DNA of 64,000 nt from positions 726,288-790,287 of the forward strand of contig NC_092676.1 of assembly GCF_964355755.1 (NCBI RefSeq). Reading direction: 5' to 3'. Each line of letters opens with the position of its first letter. Position 1 is the stretch's first letter. Both the position numbers and the translations under genes were made by a program. Shown piece after piece: positions 43,330 through 55,904 of this stretch. The notes under the pieces are model-generated. The model did no database searches. It worked only from the letters and a program-made list of their open reading frames with translations, and had not been told where the DNA came from. This stretch comes from Antedon mediterranea. Lineage: Eukaryota > Echinodermata > Crinoidea > Comatulida > Antedonidae.

Positions 43330-46016
43330 CTTGAAAATTGAGGGAGCGTGTATTATTAGATGTCGCTCGAGTATATCCGCCACCAAGAGTTCGAGCACGA
43401 TTGTGATTGTATGAAGGCTCAAAAGGAACACTCCCCAAATATTAATATTAGGCCTATATAAAATAATAACTTTATTACTACAAAATGGCCTATTCAAAGT
43501 TTTATTTTATTCATCTTCCATCGTTTTGGGGCCAATAAATCTAGTTTAAATAATGCAACTTGATGTTTTATAGGCCATACGAATTACAATTTAGGATCAG
43601 ACATTAATGTTTATAACATACTTTGATCTATATCGCAATGGCATGATGCACTTTTTAAAACATTTGTAAGGGCCTTTTTTTACTGTATACGTTATGCATA
43701 AAGAAATAGTATTAATAGGTCCTCATCCATTATTGTTTTGTTTTATGGCACATAATTAAGTTTTAGATGATCATGACCTAATGTTTATAAGGCTATTGTA
43801 ACTCTTCCACACGTGGTATGTACTTTTAAAATGGGTTATTACATTATAATTCTTCTGTTAAACCTAATAAAAATATATTAGACATAATATGTATACCATG
43901 AAACTATCATTTAAATTATGTTTTGAATTCTTTGTAGGCCCAATGCAATCAAGTTATATTACTAATCCATCATGGATGGCACAAGACAAATTAACTTTTA
44001 GATTGTAACTTAATTTAAATTATATTCGCAAACAATGTTAGAAATGTTACGTCACCATGTACAATGTAAATGTCTTTGGAATCTTAACGCCCTTTTTTGG
44101 CTTATTTGAGATTTCACACATAAACAAAGATTTAACCACGTTTTTTGTCTCTTTTATTTTTATTTTGTTCTTACTTTATGTGGAACAATAAAAATAAATG
44201 AATGTATACGTTTTGAAATTCTTAAGGCGAATTCCGTGATACAGCATGTGTTTCACATCGTCATACCGTACAAGACATTTACAGTAGTTCCCACATACAG
44301 TTATTTTTGACCGATTGATTGACGTGATAACAAAATATTGTAAACAGAACTACAATTCATCCGTCCACATGATGTGTAGTGTCTATATTAAAAAAAAGTG
44401 ATTATCAATAATAACTTTAGAACATGTTCTTTGTCGGTCTTCTAAGCCATACACATCCGGGCTATTGCGCACGTACAATCGAAATTATTATATTGATAAA
44501 TATGCGAAGGACGATTTTTAGATCAGTCGGCCTACACAACAAAGCAGTTTGCTTAAGTTCGATTCACACTTAACAATTTTGAACAGATTAACACTAAAAA
44601 AGAATAAGTGAAGCATTTAAAAGTGACGTTGTCTTTTCATTTTTTGGCATTTTATTACAGAACTTTCACATACGCAGGGGCGCATATAAACAGATTTCAC
44701 TGCATTAAGACCAACCCTATGCAGGCCTCGCTACCACCTGATAGGCCTAACGTAATATTTCAGCATTGACAAACGAAAGTAACTCGATCTCATATCATGT
44801 GAATATATTAAATATTGAAGCAAACACGGGGCTGTCAAACAACAGAAAAGGTAGGTGTGTCGTCTTCCGGGTTGACAATAACACATAACAATAGGCTACA
44901 CGTCAGGTAAACGATTGACACTGTTAGGCAGGGAGTTAACAACTCCCTGGTTCAGGCTTGGGTACCGTGATCCTAGGTAACCGATGACTATAGTATATTA
45001 TAGTATAGTACTGTATCTTGAATGTGATCGTAAATGAATATAGTATGCCCACCGATATTGTTGTTAACTTAACTTGTACTGTATTCATATGCCTGAGTCT
45101 TTGTTAGTATTAAATTAAGGTATTTCTTCCCGATTTGCATTTTGTCTGGCTTTCACACTATCGAATCGCCCACCCGTGTCGTGTGAACAGGTGATAGCTA
45201 CAACCCCTGGTCATCTATTGTATATAGGCCTATACATTGATATCTATCATCGATACGTGACCATCAATCACTCTACCATGTTTACTAAATGAAACATTTA
45301 ATATTTACATTACAAACATGCATTATGCACTGTAATATTATTTGTTATAGATATATAATTACACACGATTTAGGATTACGACGACAGAAGGTTTGAAATC
45401 GATTTGCTATTCCTATTGAATAACACATCGCGTTGCACACTGTATAAGAATGTATTATTATTATTCATTTCTATCTAATTTGCTATCAATAAAAGAACTA
45501 TGGGAGCTGATGACGTAGGCACTTCTTACAATATATTGGCAGTCATAACTTAATTGATTGTAAAGCTTGGTTCCCACTAGCACGCAACGCAAGGATGATC
45601 AGTGGTCAGGATCCCTAAAGCTTGGTTCCCACTAGCACGAAACGCAAGGATGATCAGTGGTCATAAAGCTTAGTTCTCACTAGGACGTAAATTCAACGCA
45701 AGCGTGTTGAATGACAAGCGAAAGTTCGAATCAAATCAATCGCGTGTGATTGGTCAATTCACTTACGTTGCGTTACGTCCTTGTGTTGCGTCTTTAGTAG
45801 TAACCAAGCATACGTATCGGAAATATCAACGCAAAATAGGGCAACGCACTTAATTTTACTTAATGTTTACAATTTTCTCTCTCCCCCTGTTTCAAAATCC
45901 TAGATCCGCCACTGGCCTAACTCTCATTGAATTATTTATATTTATTGCTATATTTTGTTTTACAGAACTGGCTAGATAATATCATTTAAAAACTTTAAAC
46001 TGTTAGAAATAGGAAT
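43330..46016. other. Intergenic region between PAXBP1 start and SDR paralog
   Basis: The divergent PAXBP1 and SDR-like genes are about 2.7 kb apart. No exon is seen. A LINE-like tail (TATGTGGAACAATAAAAATA) is at about 44150-44205, and family B MITE pieces lie at 45555-45812. The 45115-45700 part has CACTAG and ACGTAA elements from these repeats. Confidence 0.45.
45555..45812. mobile_element. MITE family B cluster
   Basis: Two truncated left ends (AAAGCTTGGTTCCCACTAGC at 45561 and about 45617) precede a longer copy (45664-45812) with AAGCTTAGTTCTCACTAGGA on the left and, inverted, TTTAGTAGTAACCAAGC on the right. Interior GATTGGTCAATT and ACGCAAGCG blocks are inverted repeats. Confidence 0.6.
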
Positions 46017-47630
46017 ATGAAGATAACAGTAGTTGGTTCAACCGGTCAGACTGGTTACCATGTAGTTCGACTGGCACTTAAAGCTGGACATGAAGTACAA
46101 GCACTCTTACGTAATCCAGCTAAGATGCCACTCAAGCACCAACGGTTAACGGTAAGCAGAACTCGGATCTCTTCCAAAACAACATACAAAAAAAAATTCA
46201 AAATTTAAATGCTGTCAGAAACCGTTGATTGGAAATTTTGAGAACAAAAGGAAATTACAAAAAAAAAAAACACGTTCAGAGGGAAAGAAATCCTTTTTGA
46301 ATTTTGAGAATAAAATGCAATCGTTGTCAGCAGACTAACTGACCGACCGACGTCATTCATGCTTGACGAAATAAAAATTCCGAGATTCTGTCTATTGTTG
46401 TCTAAAAGCATAATTATACTATGAATGTTTGAATTATGTATGGCACGCCTACGTATGGAACGCAAAAAAGGCATTAATATCGTAACAAAACTCTCAACTA
46501 AACATTAAATACCGTACTTTTCTTCTGTAGGTTATTAAAGGAAACGTGCTATCAGAAACCTTTTTAGCGACAAACTTTGCTGATCAAGATGTGGTTATTT
46601 CGTGTCTGAACACGCATCCTGGACTGTGCGTCAAGATAACGCTATACACAGATTCTATTGAAGTTATAACAGGTGCTATGAGGCAAGCTGGAGTGAAAAG
46701 GTTAATTACGATGACGTCATGGTGTACTGGAAGTAGGTTTATAACAATATGCATACTATGAAATAATATTTAAAATAATTTTGGGTGCCAAAAATATGTT
46801 TTTGATGTGCGTGAGAATACAGTATTATCAGAGGTATAACTTTTATAGGAACAAACACTATACAAGCAAAAAATGGCATCATTTTGTATCAAACTCCCAA
46901 CACACTCTAAAGCTCTGTCTACATTATCAAATTTTATGTGACGAAAACAAGTGATGTGCCCATATATGGACATGATGTCATATAACTATCTTATTTAACT
47001 TGCAGGTGATCCAAAGGACCCAGGTCCATTCCTCATGGAGTATATTTTGAAGCCTCTCTTCATGAAGATAATTCTGGAGAATATGACGTGTATGGAAGAA
47101 TACCTGATGAAGGAATGCCATGACATCATCTACACAATTGTCAGACCACCAAGAGTTGTCAAGGATCGTACATCTGGTAATCTTCTTCTTTTTTTCTTCA
47201 GCCTATATCGTCCCACTGCTACCAAAAAGGCCTCTCTCAACTGGTGCCAGTTGTCTTTTTGTCATGAGAAAGAAATCTTTGCGCGCGTCTGATTTGAAAA
47301 TAGGTCTCTGTGATCTTCACCAAGTTCTAACTCCACTACTAACGGACTGAAATACATTTCCACTAGAGTAGACAGAATGATGTTGTTTTAGCTAAACAAT
47401 ATTAATTCTTTTCTTATTTAGGTAAGGAGTTAATATCCCAGGAAAGATTCCACGTGAAAGAAGCATGTAGTACGATTCCAAACGTTGATGTGGCAAAGTT
47501 TATGGTGTCTTGTGCTGAAACTTCAACGTGGGAATCAAAAGCTGTCGCCATTGGCGTACCTTGGAAAATTGTAAGTTCAAGATTTAATATACTGATCAAC
47601 ACCGTTATAATGTCTATCCAATTATCATAG
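46017..47630 (+). CDS. Atypical SDR, flavin reductase (BLVRB)-like paralog
   Basis: Four exons: 46017-46151, 46531-46732, 47006-47176, 47422-47630; 238 residues. The first three exons have exactly the same lengths and phases (135, 202, 171 bases) as the minus-strand paralog at 28359-30273. MKITVVGSTGQTG supplies the GxxGxxG loop; exon 2 has DQDVVISCLNTHPGL and GVKRLITMTSWCTGS; exon 3 has LMEYILKPLFMKIILENM and YTIVRPP; exon 4 has VDVAKFMVSCAETSTWES. The C-terminus reads past the usual end: after VAIGVPWKI there is a GTAAGT, so either the frame continues 19 codons to the TAG at 47628 or another short exon follows. Probable cytosolic NAD(P)H-dependent oxidoreductase; substrate not predictable. 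Confidence 0.8.
46909..46990. mobile_element. MITE family A left half in SDR intron
   Basis: TAAAGCTCTGTCTACATTATC through GTGATGTGCCCATATATGG; it stops about 15 bases before the acceptor of exon 47006-47176. Confidence 0.7.
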
Positions 47631-48261
47631 AATGCCATCGAGAGAATATGAACTGAACATGTTTCTCTGTGCGGCTTCACTGTCGTGACGTCACTCTCTA
47701 CACATGACACCACATTCTAGCAACTAGCATTTTTTTTTGTTTCTTCACAGATTTGAAGCCAAACCAGACAACTATTAACACAAAGAACAAACAAGATACA
47801 CATTGCTTCCAATGTACGGAAAAGAAATTAGGAAAATGTGTGGTTATCGTAAAGTAAAATACAAGATGATTACATAATATAAACAAATATATTATTTTTA
47901 TATAAAACATTTATACAATGTAGTGTCTACAGTTAAATTAACGTCAAAACATTTCGAAAATTATCGTCAGCCATCCAACAATGGGAAATTCAACAAATCA
48001 CTATTTCTATCGTCAGCCATCCAACAATGGGAAATTCAACAAATCACTATTTCTATTTTTGAAATTTCTACTTGTGGACTGTATTAGGGCCTAAATGTCA
48101 CTGAACTGTAGAATATTAAAAGGATCGTCAAAAGTGCCTATGTTCTGTACTGTATAATTCATTTTCAAGAAAGGAATATAAAAGTCATGGATTGATTTAA
48201 ACAGAAAGAGTTAATAAAATGTTTGTAGGCCTAACATGTTTGGCTGTTAGTGTTTATGTGA
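47631..48261. other. Region between convergent SDR paralog and the unknown small gene
   Basis: Convergent 3' flanks of the two genes; no exon is seen. A tandem pair of ~46 bases (CGTCAGCCATCCAACAATGG) lies at 47963-48055. Confidence 0.5.
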
Positions 48262-49055
48262 TCATAAATTGTAACAAGCAGCAGGGTTTGGTAAAGATAA
48301 TGCGTCTTCTTCTTGATAATCTCTACTTCTTGTTAACTGTATCAAAATTGATCTTAAATCAAACATAATCTTTTCTAATCTTTTAAACGATCGATCACTA
48401 TCAACGAGGGCGTGTTTTAGTTCTTGATGGATGTCCAGAAGTGCATTCTCGAGGCCCTCTATCGAGCAATTCTCAAACTCACACTCAACAGTCTCAATGA
48501 TTCTATTGAGGTAGCCAGTTGACATTCTGTTCAATTCTAACGATCCTTTGGCATAATCTAATAGAGAAGCCATATTTTCCGACACATCGTCAACTAAATT
48601 TCCACCGGTAGCAACAGGGGAATTAGGTCTATCTCCCGCATTTACATCTACTGGAGAAGTTGATCCTTCGTGTGAGTAGGTTTTTCCATTGAAGTTTTGA
48701 CGCTTATCGGCATGGTGAAGCTGGTGTCCTGATGACTAAAATTTAGAAAAACAAAATTCAAATAAAATGATTAGGTTTAGGCCTAGGCCTAGGTTAGTTC
48801 ACCCTATTTAACTAGGCCTAGACTAAGTCTAGATCTTCTGTTCTTGATTTCGAGAATATCTGCTTTTGCGGCTTATTGCAACACTCGGATATATCTATCT
48901 ATCTAATAGTAACAAAACATTATTAGGCCGGGCCTAATTTAGTTAAAATAATTTAAATTTAAATTTTAAAAAATATATAAGGCTTAGGCCTAGTGAGTCT
49001 TTCTTGAATCCAACCAGGCTAGCATGAGTCAACTAACCTGTAGTTCATTTGCCAT
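48262..49055 (-). CDS. Small helical protein of unknown function
   Basis: Two exons join in phase 0: 49038-49055 (MANELQ) and 48262-48735; 163 residues. I do not recognise the family. Residues about 7-55 are polar and probably disordered (HHADKRQNFNGKTYSHEG). Residues 60-145 are helical with hydrophobic spacing typical of coiled coils: MASLLDYAKGSLELNRMSTG, IIETVECEFENC, LENALLDIHQELKHALV and FKRLEKIMFDLRSILIQL. No signal peptide or membrane segment is seen. Splice sites are good (CTACAG|GTTAGT; TTTTAG|TCATC), and the frame is open throughout the long exon. The size and helix pattern resemble small subunits of complexes such as BLOC-1/BORC, but nothing specific supports this. Confidence 0.65.
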
Positions 49056-49335
49056 TTTAAATGCACTTGATCCTAAAATTAATTCCGAAGATGCATCCGA
49101 TAGTTGAAGGCTATAGGCTAGACCTGAACGTGGTGTTAAAAACGTGCGAAAAATAATGATTTGAAATATTAAAACTGCGCGCGCGTCATATTCTATTCAT
49201 AAACGGGCGCGGGTGCATACTATGGAGGAGAGAGATGATGATAAATTGAATGCACTTTTTATACAGAATTATTAAAAGTTAAAAACAAAAGATTAAAACA
49301 GAAAGTCTGTATCATCATCTTGCATTGTTTGGATA

Positions 49336-49452
49336 TAAACTTTATATGACAACAAAATGTGATGTGCCCATATATCACTACCATATTTGGTATATTATAA
49401 TTATTTATATACTTTTTTTGTCAAACTAGTTTGATACTGATAGAGCTTTAGT
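49336..49452. mobile_element. MITE family A, internally deleted
   Basis: AACTTTATATGACAACAAAATG to the right end GATACTGATAGAGCTTTA, with GTGATGTGCCCATATATCAC inside. Confidence 0.65.
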
Positions 49453-50364
49453 TAACAACGAAAACAAACTATAAAAATGTAGATGAACGAAAGAATATCG
49501 TAATTGACGAATAACGCACAAACGCCTCTGCCTATTAATATTACTGAAATCGTTATTTAAATCGGAAGTCCTGTTAGATACATCGTTTTAATCTGACAAA
49601 ATGTTCATCTATGGAAAGTACCACGTGAAAAATCGAATAACATTTAGTAATAATTTACTGATTTTAGAAAATGTATCGTAAGATTGTGCGTAAAATGACG
49701 TCACTATTACTCATAAGTAAATCTCGGATCTCGTTAAAGTAGGAATCACTACAGCATCACAGAAGCTTTGTTGTTCATCAAAATGTCATATTTCAAGTCA
49801 TTCACCTAAAGAAAGTGTCAAATTTTTAAAAAATACTAATAATAAAAACAGATGAAATTCTTTGTCTGACATTTCACGAAAATGAATCACCAAAGTAGGA
49901 TGGATTATGGGATATCAATGGTCAGTTTTCAGCATCTCCTTGATTTGTACAACTAATAAGTCAACCGTATTGTTACAAATTAAACACCCTAACATTCCCA
50001 GTATCAGTCCATTGAGTAATTAAAAGATTATCGGGATATCGGTCAGTTTCGTGACCTGCGGCGCCGACATTTCAAATAATAAAAAATATCTAAGCGATCG
50101 GTAATTGTATGTTATTTCTAAATGCAATTCTGCTGAAATGCAAGTTGAATCGAATTAATTAACGAAAGCAAACACATCTATAGACTTATGGTGTGAAAAG
50201 GAATCATAGTAAAATCAATTTCTTACCGGTACTTTAACGGGACCTAGATCTGTATTGTTTTACGTACGTGGAATTAATGCATAAAGCAATCAACAAGTAG
50301 ACGATGTGGTGGGTATCTTATGAAATGACGCCAACTACTTTCAACCATTAATGGCTGAGCAGTA

Positions 50365-50511
50365 TAAATCTCTGTCTACACTATCAAACTAGTTTGACAA
50401 AAAGGTGTGATGTGCCCAAATATGGTAGTGATATACCCAAATATGGTAGTAATGTGACATCATCATGTCTTTGTGGGCACATCACATAAAGTTTGATAGT
50501 GTAGACAGAGA
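50365..50511. mobile_element. MITE family A, full-length
   Basis: CTCTGTCTACACTATCAAAC at the left and the exact complement GTTTGATAGTGTAGACAGAG at the right (20 of 20). The best-preserved termini of the family in this window. Confidence 0.85.
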
Positions 50512-50668
50512 AGCAAAGTCGTCCGTAGAGAATAATCTAACGAAATCTAAAAATATTAACAAAGACAGCTGCATTAAAATGAGTTTAAATAATATTCATT
50601 TTCTCAATTTAATAGAGTTTAACCTAACTACTGTTTTCTTTTGAAATGTACTTGATTTAGAATAACCA

Positions 50669-50990
50669 ACCATCAGTATAAAATACCATCAGTATAAAAT
50701 ACCATCAGTATAAAATACCATCAGTATAAAATACCATCAGTATAAAATACCATCAGTATAAAATACCATCAGTATAAAATACCCTCAGTATAAAATACCC
50801 TCAGTATAAAATACCATCAGTATAAAATACCATCAGTATAAAATACCATCAGTATAAAATACCATCAGTATAAAATACCATCAGTATAAAATACCATCAG
50901 TATAAAATACCATCAGTATAAAATACCATCAGTATAAAATACCATCAGTATAAAATACCATCAGTATAAAATACCATCAGTATAAAATAA
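50669..50990. repeat. 16-bp minisatellite, ~20 copies
   Basis: Unit ACCATCAGTATAAAAT, with two copies reading ACCCTCAG. Confidence 0.93.
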
Positions 50991-51961
50991 TTCGTCATAA
51001 TAGTTCGTTCCATGGAGTTATTTTTTATCCAGGATTCAATTTGTTATCTACTGCCACCTACGGTGGGCGAGGTTTTTTCTTGACGTCTGCTGAGGCACAA
51101 ATCATGAATAAAATGCATGAGATTATTATTTTCCATGTTTAAAAAGAACCTATTTCCTAAATAACAATCTAAATAATCTTTCTCAACTAAAAACATCGAA
51201 GATTAAGACGGCCTTTAAGTCCAGGACTACTCAGGTCCATAGTCTAAAGTATATCCACTGAGCCACACACTGTTGACCACAGCCTATTGATCTATGTCCT
51301 GCAGCAACCCCTATTTTATACAATGTTCTACTTTATACCATAATCAAGCTGTTGAATAATTAATGATTTCTGTCTCTGACGTCCAGAATGGTTGACAGAG
51401 CCTGTGACGATTGAAAAGGGTCAAGCGTAGTCTATTGGTCTACAGCGCACTCTTGCCATTCAATCCTATTTAAATAATTCATTAAACTGAAATTAAACAA
51501 AATACTGAAGACATCAATAAATAACGAAAATCAATAATTACTAATAAATCTAGAATTGCTCTTGGGGATAAACCACTACGAATTTTAAGAACTAATTATT
51601 GTGAGTTATTATTTTAAATTATTCCTTGTCTTGTTTCTCTCTTCAATGAATCAGATTTATTATCAAGACATGTAAGTGTTAGTACATTTTGATCATTTAT
51701 TTCGTATTATTTATTTTATTTCTTTATTGAATCACAAAGTTTGTAGATAAATAAGATCAGCCTACTGCCTTATGAGTGAAAACATTTAAAAAAACGCCAT
51801 ACATTTAAAACATTTATATTTTAAACAATACGTATACCATTCAGAATATAGCAGTCAATTATTGAAGAAAAACGGTTCACAAGAAGAATAACTGTTTAGA
51901 ATTTACTTGATGGTGGATCATTTCTAATTTGGTAAACGTTTTCAACTGCACACATTTTACG

Positions 51962-52190
51962 TACGCGCGTCAATCATCTCGCGTACGCGTCAATCATCTC
52001 GCGTTCACGCGTCAATCATTTTGCGTCCGCGTGTTAATCATCTCACGCTCGCGCGTCAATCATCTGGCGTCCGCGCGTCAATCATCTCGCATCCGCGTAT
52101 CAATCATCTCGCGTCCGCGCGTCAATCATCTCACGCCCGCGCGTCAATCATCTCACGCCCGCGCGTCAATCATCTGGCGTCCGTCACCCG
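51962..52190. repeat. ~21-bp CpG-rich minisatellite, ~11 copies
   Basis: Units such as GCGTCAATCATCTCGCGTCC with variable CpG-rich halves (CGCGTACG, CGCTCGCG, CGCCCGCG) and a constant GTCAATCATCT. The constant part on the minus strand is ATGATTGAC. Confidence 0.9.
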
Positions 52191-52544
52191 ATACTTTGAA
52201 ATAGAAAGATCTTTAGGTGTTAATCGGCGACACTACTTTCTCACCTCTTTTACAAACAATCTTTTCTAAAATTATTTTAATAATACATAATGTAACATGT
52301 ACTGACGTATCTTTGTATTCTTATCCTTGACACTACAAGCCTCTTGGGCAACTCTTTCCAATTTAAAAGTGAGAAAATAATCTCAGTGTCTGTCAGTACA
52401 ATGCCTTGTCTATTCTTACACTATACCCACAGGTACGATGTTAATATTAGTAATAATTTAAAAGCTTGAAAAAGGTCAAAGAAAGTTGATTAGAAATGTA
52501 TTAAATATACAAATAAGTTGTATATGTTGTACATTTAATCGTCA

Positions 52545-52860
52545 TAATCATCGTCATAATCATAATCATAATCGTCGTCGTAATTATAATCATCATCGTC
52601 ATTATCATAATCATCATACACCATAATCATCATCATGCACCAGCATCATGAGCATCATCATCCTCATCATGCATCATCATCATCATGCATGTTCATCATT
52701 ATCATCATCATGCATGTTCATCATTCGCATCATCATCATGCATCATTTAATCATCCCCATCATGCATGTTCATCATTATCATCATCATGCATGTTCATCA
52801 TTATCATCATTATCATCATCATGCATCACAATCTTCATCATATCATCATCATCCTGCATC
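52545..52860. repeat. CAT/CATCAT-rich microsatellite with ATGCATGTTCATCATT units
   Basis: Starts as imperfect TCATAATCA repeats and passes into 20-30 base units (CATCATGCATGTTCATCATT). Long low-complexity frames here are artefacts. Confidence 0.9.
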
Positions 52861-53512
52861 ACAAAAATACCCACCTACACCTGTCATCCTCGACGGAGTC
52901 GTTCATCTACCATGTTTTTTTTTAGATTCTTTTTTTGTTTTAGTTCCAATTTCAGTGCTACAGAAATAATAAGAAACAATAATGAAGAATAACTCTCGCC
53001 CTGACCTGGTTTATTGGTCACTATGGTCCAAAATTATTTGACTACCAGCACAAAGCATTGAGCTACTGGTCATTACACTAGCATAGATAGAAGGCAGTTC
53101 ATTACACGAACAGATTGCCATCCAATAACTAGTAGAAAGGAATACTTTGCAACCCGTTTAGCCCGCCCTACTTCCTTTCAAGTTACGCTCCTAATAAAGC
53201 GATAGAAAAATTAATTTAGGTCTAAAACATAAAAAAAAGCAACAAAAGCTAAACGAAAAAACACACGATACACAATGAAAAAGACAATCTATTTTAACGG
53301 GTTTGAAAGTATATGGCCTATGTCCCTACTGTTATGTCATATTTTCAATGCTATTTTTTTTTTATTTTCCATGTTTAAAATCTGATTCAGTTTTTAAATT
53401 AAATCTTGAATCAGTAAAAACATCAAAACATTACAAATTTAAACTTAATTATAGAGTATAAATAAGAAGCAATGTTCACGGTAAAGTCAATAGCTTTTTT
53501 GTTTACAACACT

Positions 53513-53985
53513 TCGTAATATCGTTGGCGGTTCGTAATATCGTTGGCGGTTCGTAATATCGTTGGCGGTTCGTAATATCGTTGGCGGTTTGTAATATCGT
53601 TGGCGGTTTGTTTACAACACTTCGTAATATCGTTGGCGGTTTGTAATATCGTTGGCGGTTTGTTTACAACACTTCGTAATATCGTTGGCGGTTTGTAATA
53701 TCGTTGGCGGTTTGTTTACAACACTTCGTAATATCGTTGGCGGTTTGTTTACAACACTTCGTAATATCGTTGGCGGTTCGTAATATCGTTGGCGGTTCGT
53801 AATATCGTTGGCGGTTCGTAATATCGTTGGCGGTTTGTTTACAACACTTCGTAATATCGTTGGCGGTTCGTAATATCGTTGGCGGTTTGTTTACAACACT
53901 TCGTAATATCGTTGGCGGTTTGTTTACAACACATCGTAATATCGTTGGCGGTTTGTTTACAACACTTCGTAATATCGTTGGCGGT
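53513..53985. repeat. Composite minisatellite (19-bp and 32-bp units)
   Basis: A core CGTAATATCGTTGGCGGTT is iterated either directly (19-bp step) or with an inserted TTGTTTACAACACTT, giving a two-letter higher-order array of about 20 cores. Confidence 0.92.
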
Positions 53986-55756
53986 TTCCCACTTTTTATA
54001 AACGACCAAACTATTAATATTTTAGCTCTCTTTTTCAATTCAAAGGAATATTAAATGTACATGTTTATCTTATTGTTAATCTTACACCATTTTCAAATCT
54101 GTCGATATCCAAGATAAAATATGCTATAAATGGGAATTTTTCTTCTTAACTTTGTGATTTTTTAAGTGAGTAAACTAATCTGCCATCTGGTGATATAAAT
54201 GCTTATTACAACAAGTGACACTTATCAATTTCATAGCAAAGCTATCAAAGGATTTGCTACGTTTAGTCAACGTTAAATCGTCGTCGCTGTATATTCCGCG
54301 GAAGAGTTCAGATTTACCTATTGAGTGATGGAATGAGTTAGAAAGTCGATTTCCGAGTAACCAATAATTTGTGCTTCATATTTTTTTATTTTTTTTTTTA
54401 TTTTATATATATTTTTACTTCGAAAATTCGTTATGCTGCTCAAAATATTGCGACAATGGATTTAAAGATCAGAACTCATAACTAACGTAAAATATAAAAA
54501 AACAAAAAATAAACGGTCTAATGAGTAATTAAGTACATTATTTTATTTATAGTAAATTACTAAACGTAAAATCAGAGGCCCGGGGGAACGACAACTCAAT
54601 GCAGCTTAGCTTCGTTGATTAATATACCACAAGTTGAAAACAATGTTTTCGATAAAATAGAGCGGCAAACATATTACTGATATCATTTCATCCGACATGT
54701 ATCACTGTCAAATTACATTTATTAAAAACACGTCATCTTAATGATAGAATATACATCTTCTATTTAAAGTTCATAACCTCTAACAAGGAAATACAGAGAT
54801 TTGTGAGTTTTTAGATTGTATTTTGATTTTGTTGAACATGTCGTGAACTTGTATTTAATGAACGACACGTTTTCAGTCACCGATGTAATCTTCACAGACG
54901 ACAGTTTGACAATAATTCAGATTTATTCATTGAGCCATAAAGTTTAAGTATGTCCGTAGCTGATTTACTTAGCTTGGTAATTGAGCAAATTAAAGGCCTA
55001 ACCATTTCACCTTTCATCTTTCTCAAACGAACGAAAAGAAAAACAATGGAATTTGTGAAATTCTTGTTTTTAAAAATCCATTTAAACGGTACAAATTTCT
55101 ACGAAGAATCGTTGTAAACTCTGTTTAACCTATAGGCAAAGTTATTTACGCGATTCCGAAGCATTGGTTTATGCGCATGCGTAGTCATATCAATTAAATA
55201 ATTCAATTATAATAATTTAAATGACCCACTATATTAATGTAAAGCATCTCAGTGGACTTGGTAATGTGCACCGCATACTAATATATACATATTTGAAATA
55301 AATTAAAACATATTGAAAAATGAGTCACTTTTAGATATTATAATATTACTTTTATCGTAATATTGTATTAATCAATGCAAAGCCAATGTATGGAATGCCA
55401 ATTTTCAGATGTATTCTTAAAAGGCAATACTCCAGGCTATGGATTAGCACAAATAGGCCTGGATATGGAAGGCCTTTTGCCAACATATTATTTCTCACAA
55501 TTCAACCCTAGGCTACAAATTAGCTAAGACAGACTTGTATATTATTGAAGGCCTTGTTGCAAACATATTCTCACAAGTGAATACTCTAGGCTACGAACTA
55601 TCGTATCCACATGGGAAGTATATCTTAAAGCAATGACTTTTATAATAAACTCAATATTATGCTCTAATGGTATGGCTTCCTGTTATCTATTGTTCACTTG
55701 TTTTAACATTCATCCTATTAGAGTATTAGATTTACAATATTTGCTCAGGGATAACT

Positions 55757-55904
55757 AAAGCTTGGTTCCCACTAGACGCAACGCAAGGACGTAAGCGCAA
55801 CGCAAGCGAGCTGACCAATCACAAGCAGTGGATTATTCAAACTGTCGCTTGTCATTGGTGTAAACTCGCTTGCGTTGTGTCTCTATAGTGGGAACCAAGC
55901 TTTC
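55757..55904. mobile_element. MITE family B, full-length
   Basis: AAAGCTTGGTTCCCACTAGA at the left and TAGTGGGAACCAAGCTTT inverted at the right. Interior inverted blocks ACGCAAGCGAG and CTCGCTTGCGT, and paired GACCAATCACAAGC / CATTGGTG. Confidence 0.8.

Noticed and set aside
43330-43497. Upstream in-frame ATG extending PAXBP1 by 56 residues
   Set aside because: The extension (hydrophobic, no similarity) looks like 5' UTR; the start at 43329 gives the usual acidic/basic N-terminus.
46205-46474. Antisense frame in the SDR paralog intron
   Set aside because: Intronic, no similarity and no splice structure.
53664-54038. KPPTILR repeat protein
   Set aside because: Reading of the composite minisatellite; no gene context.
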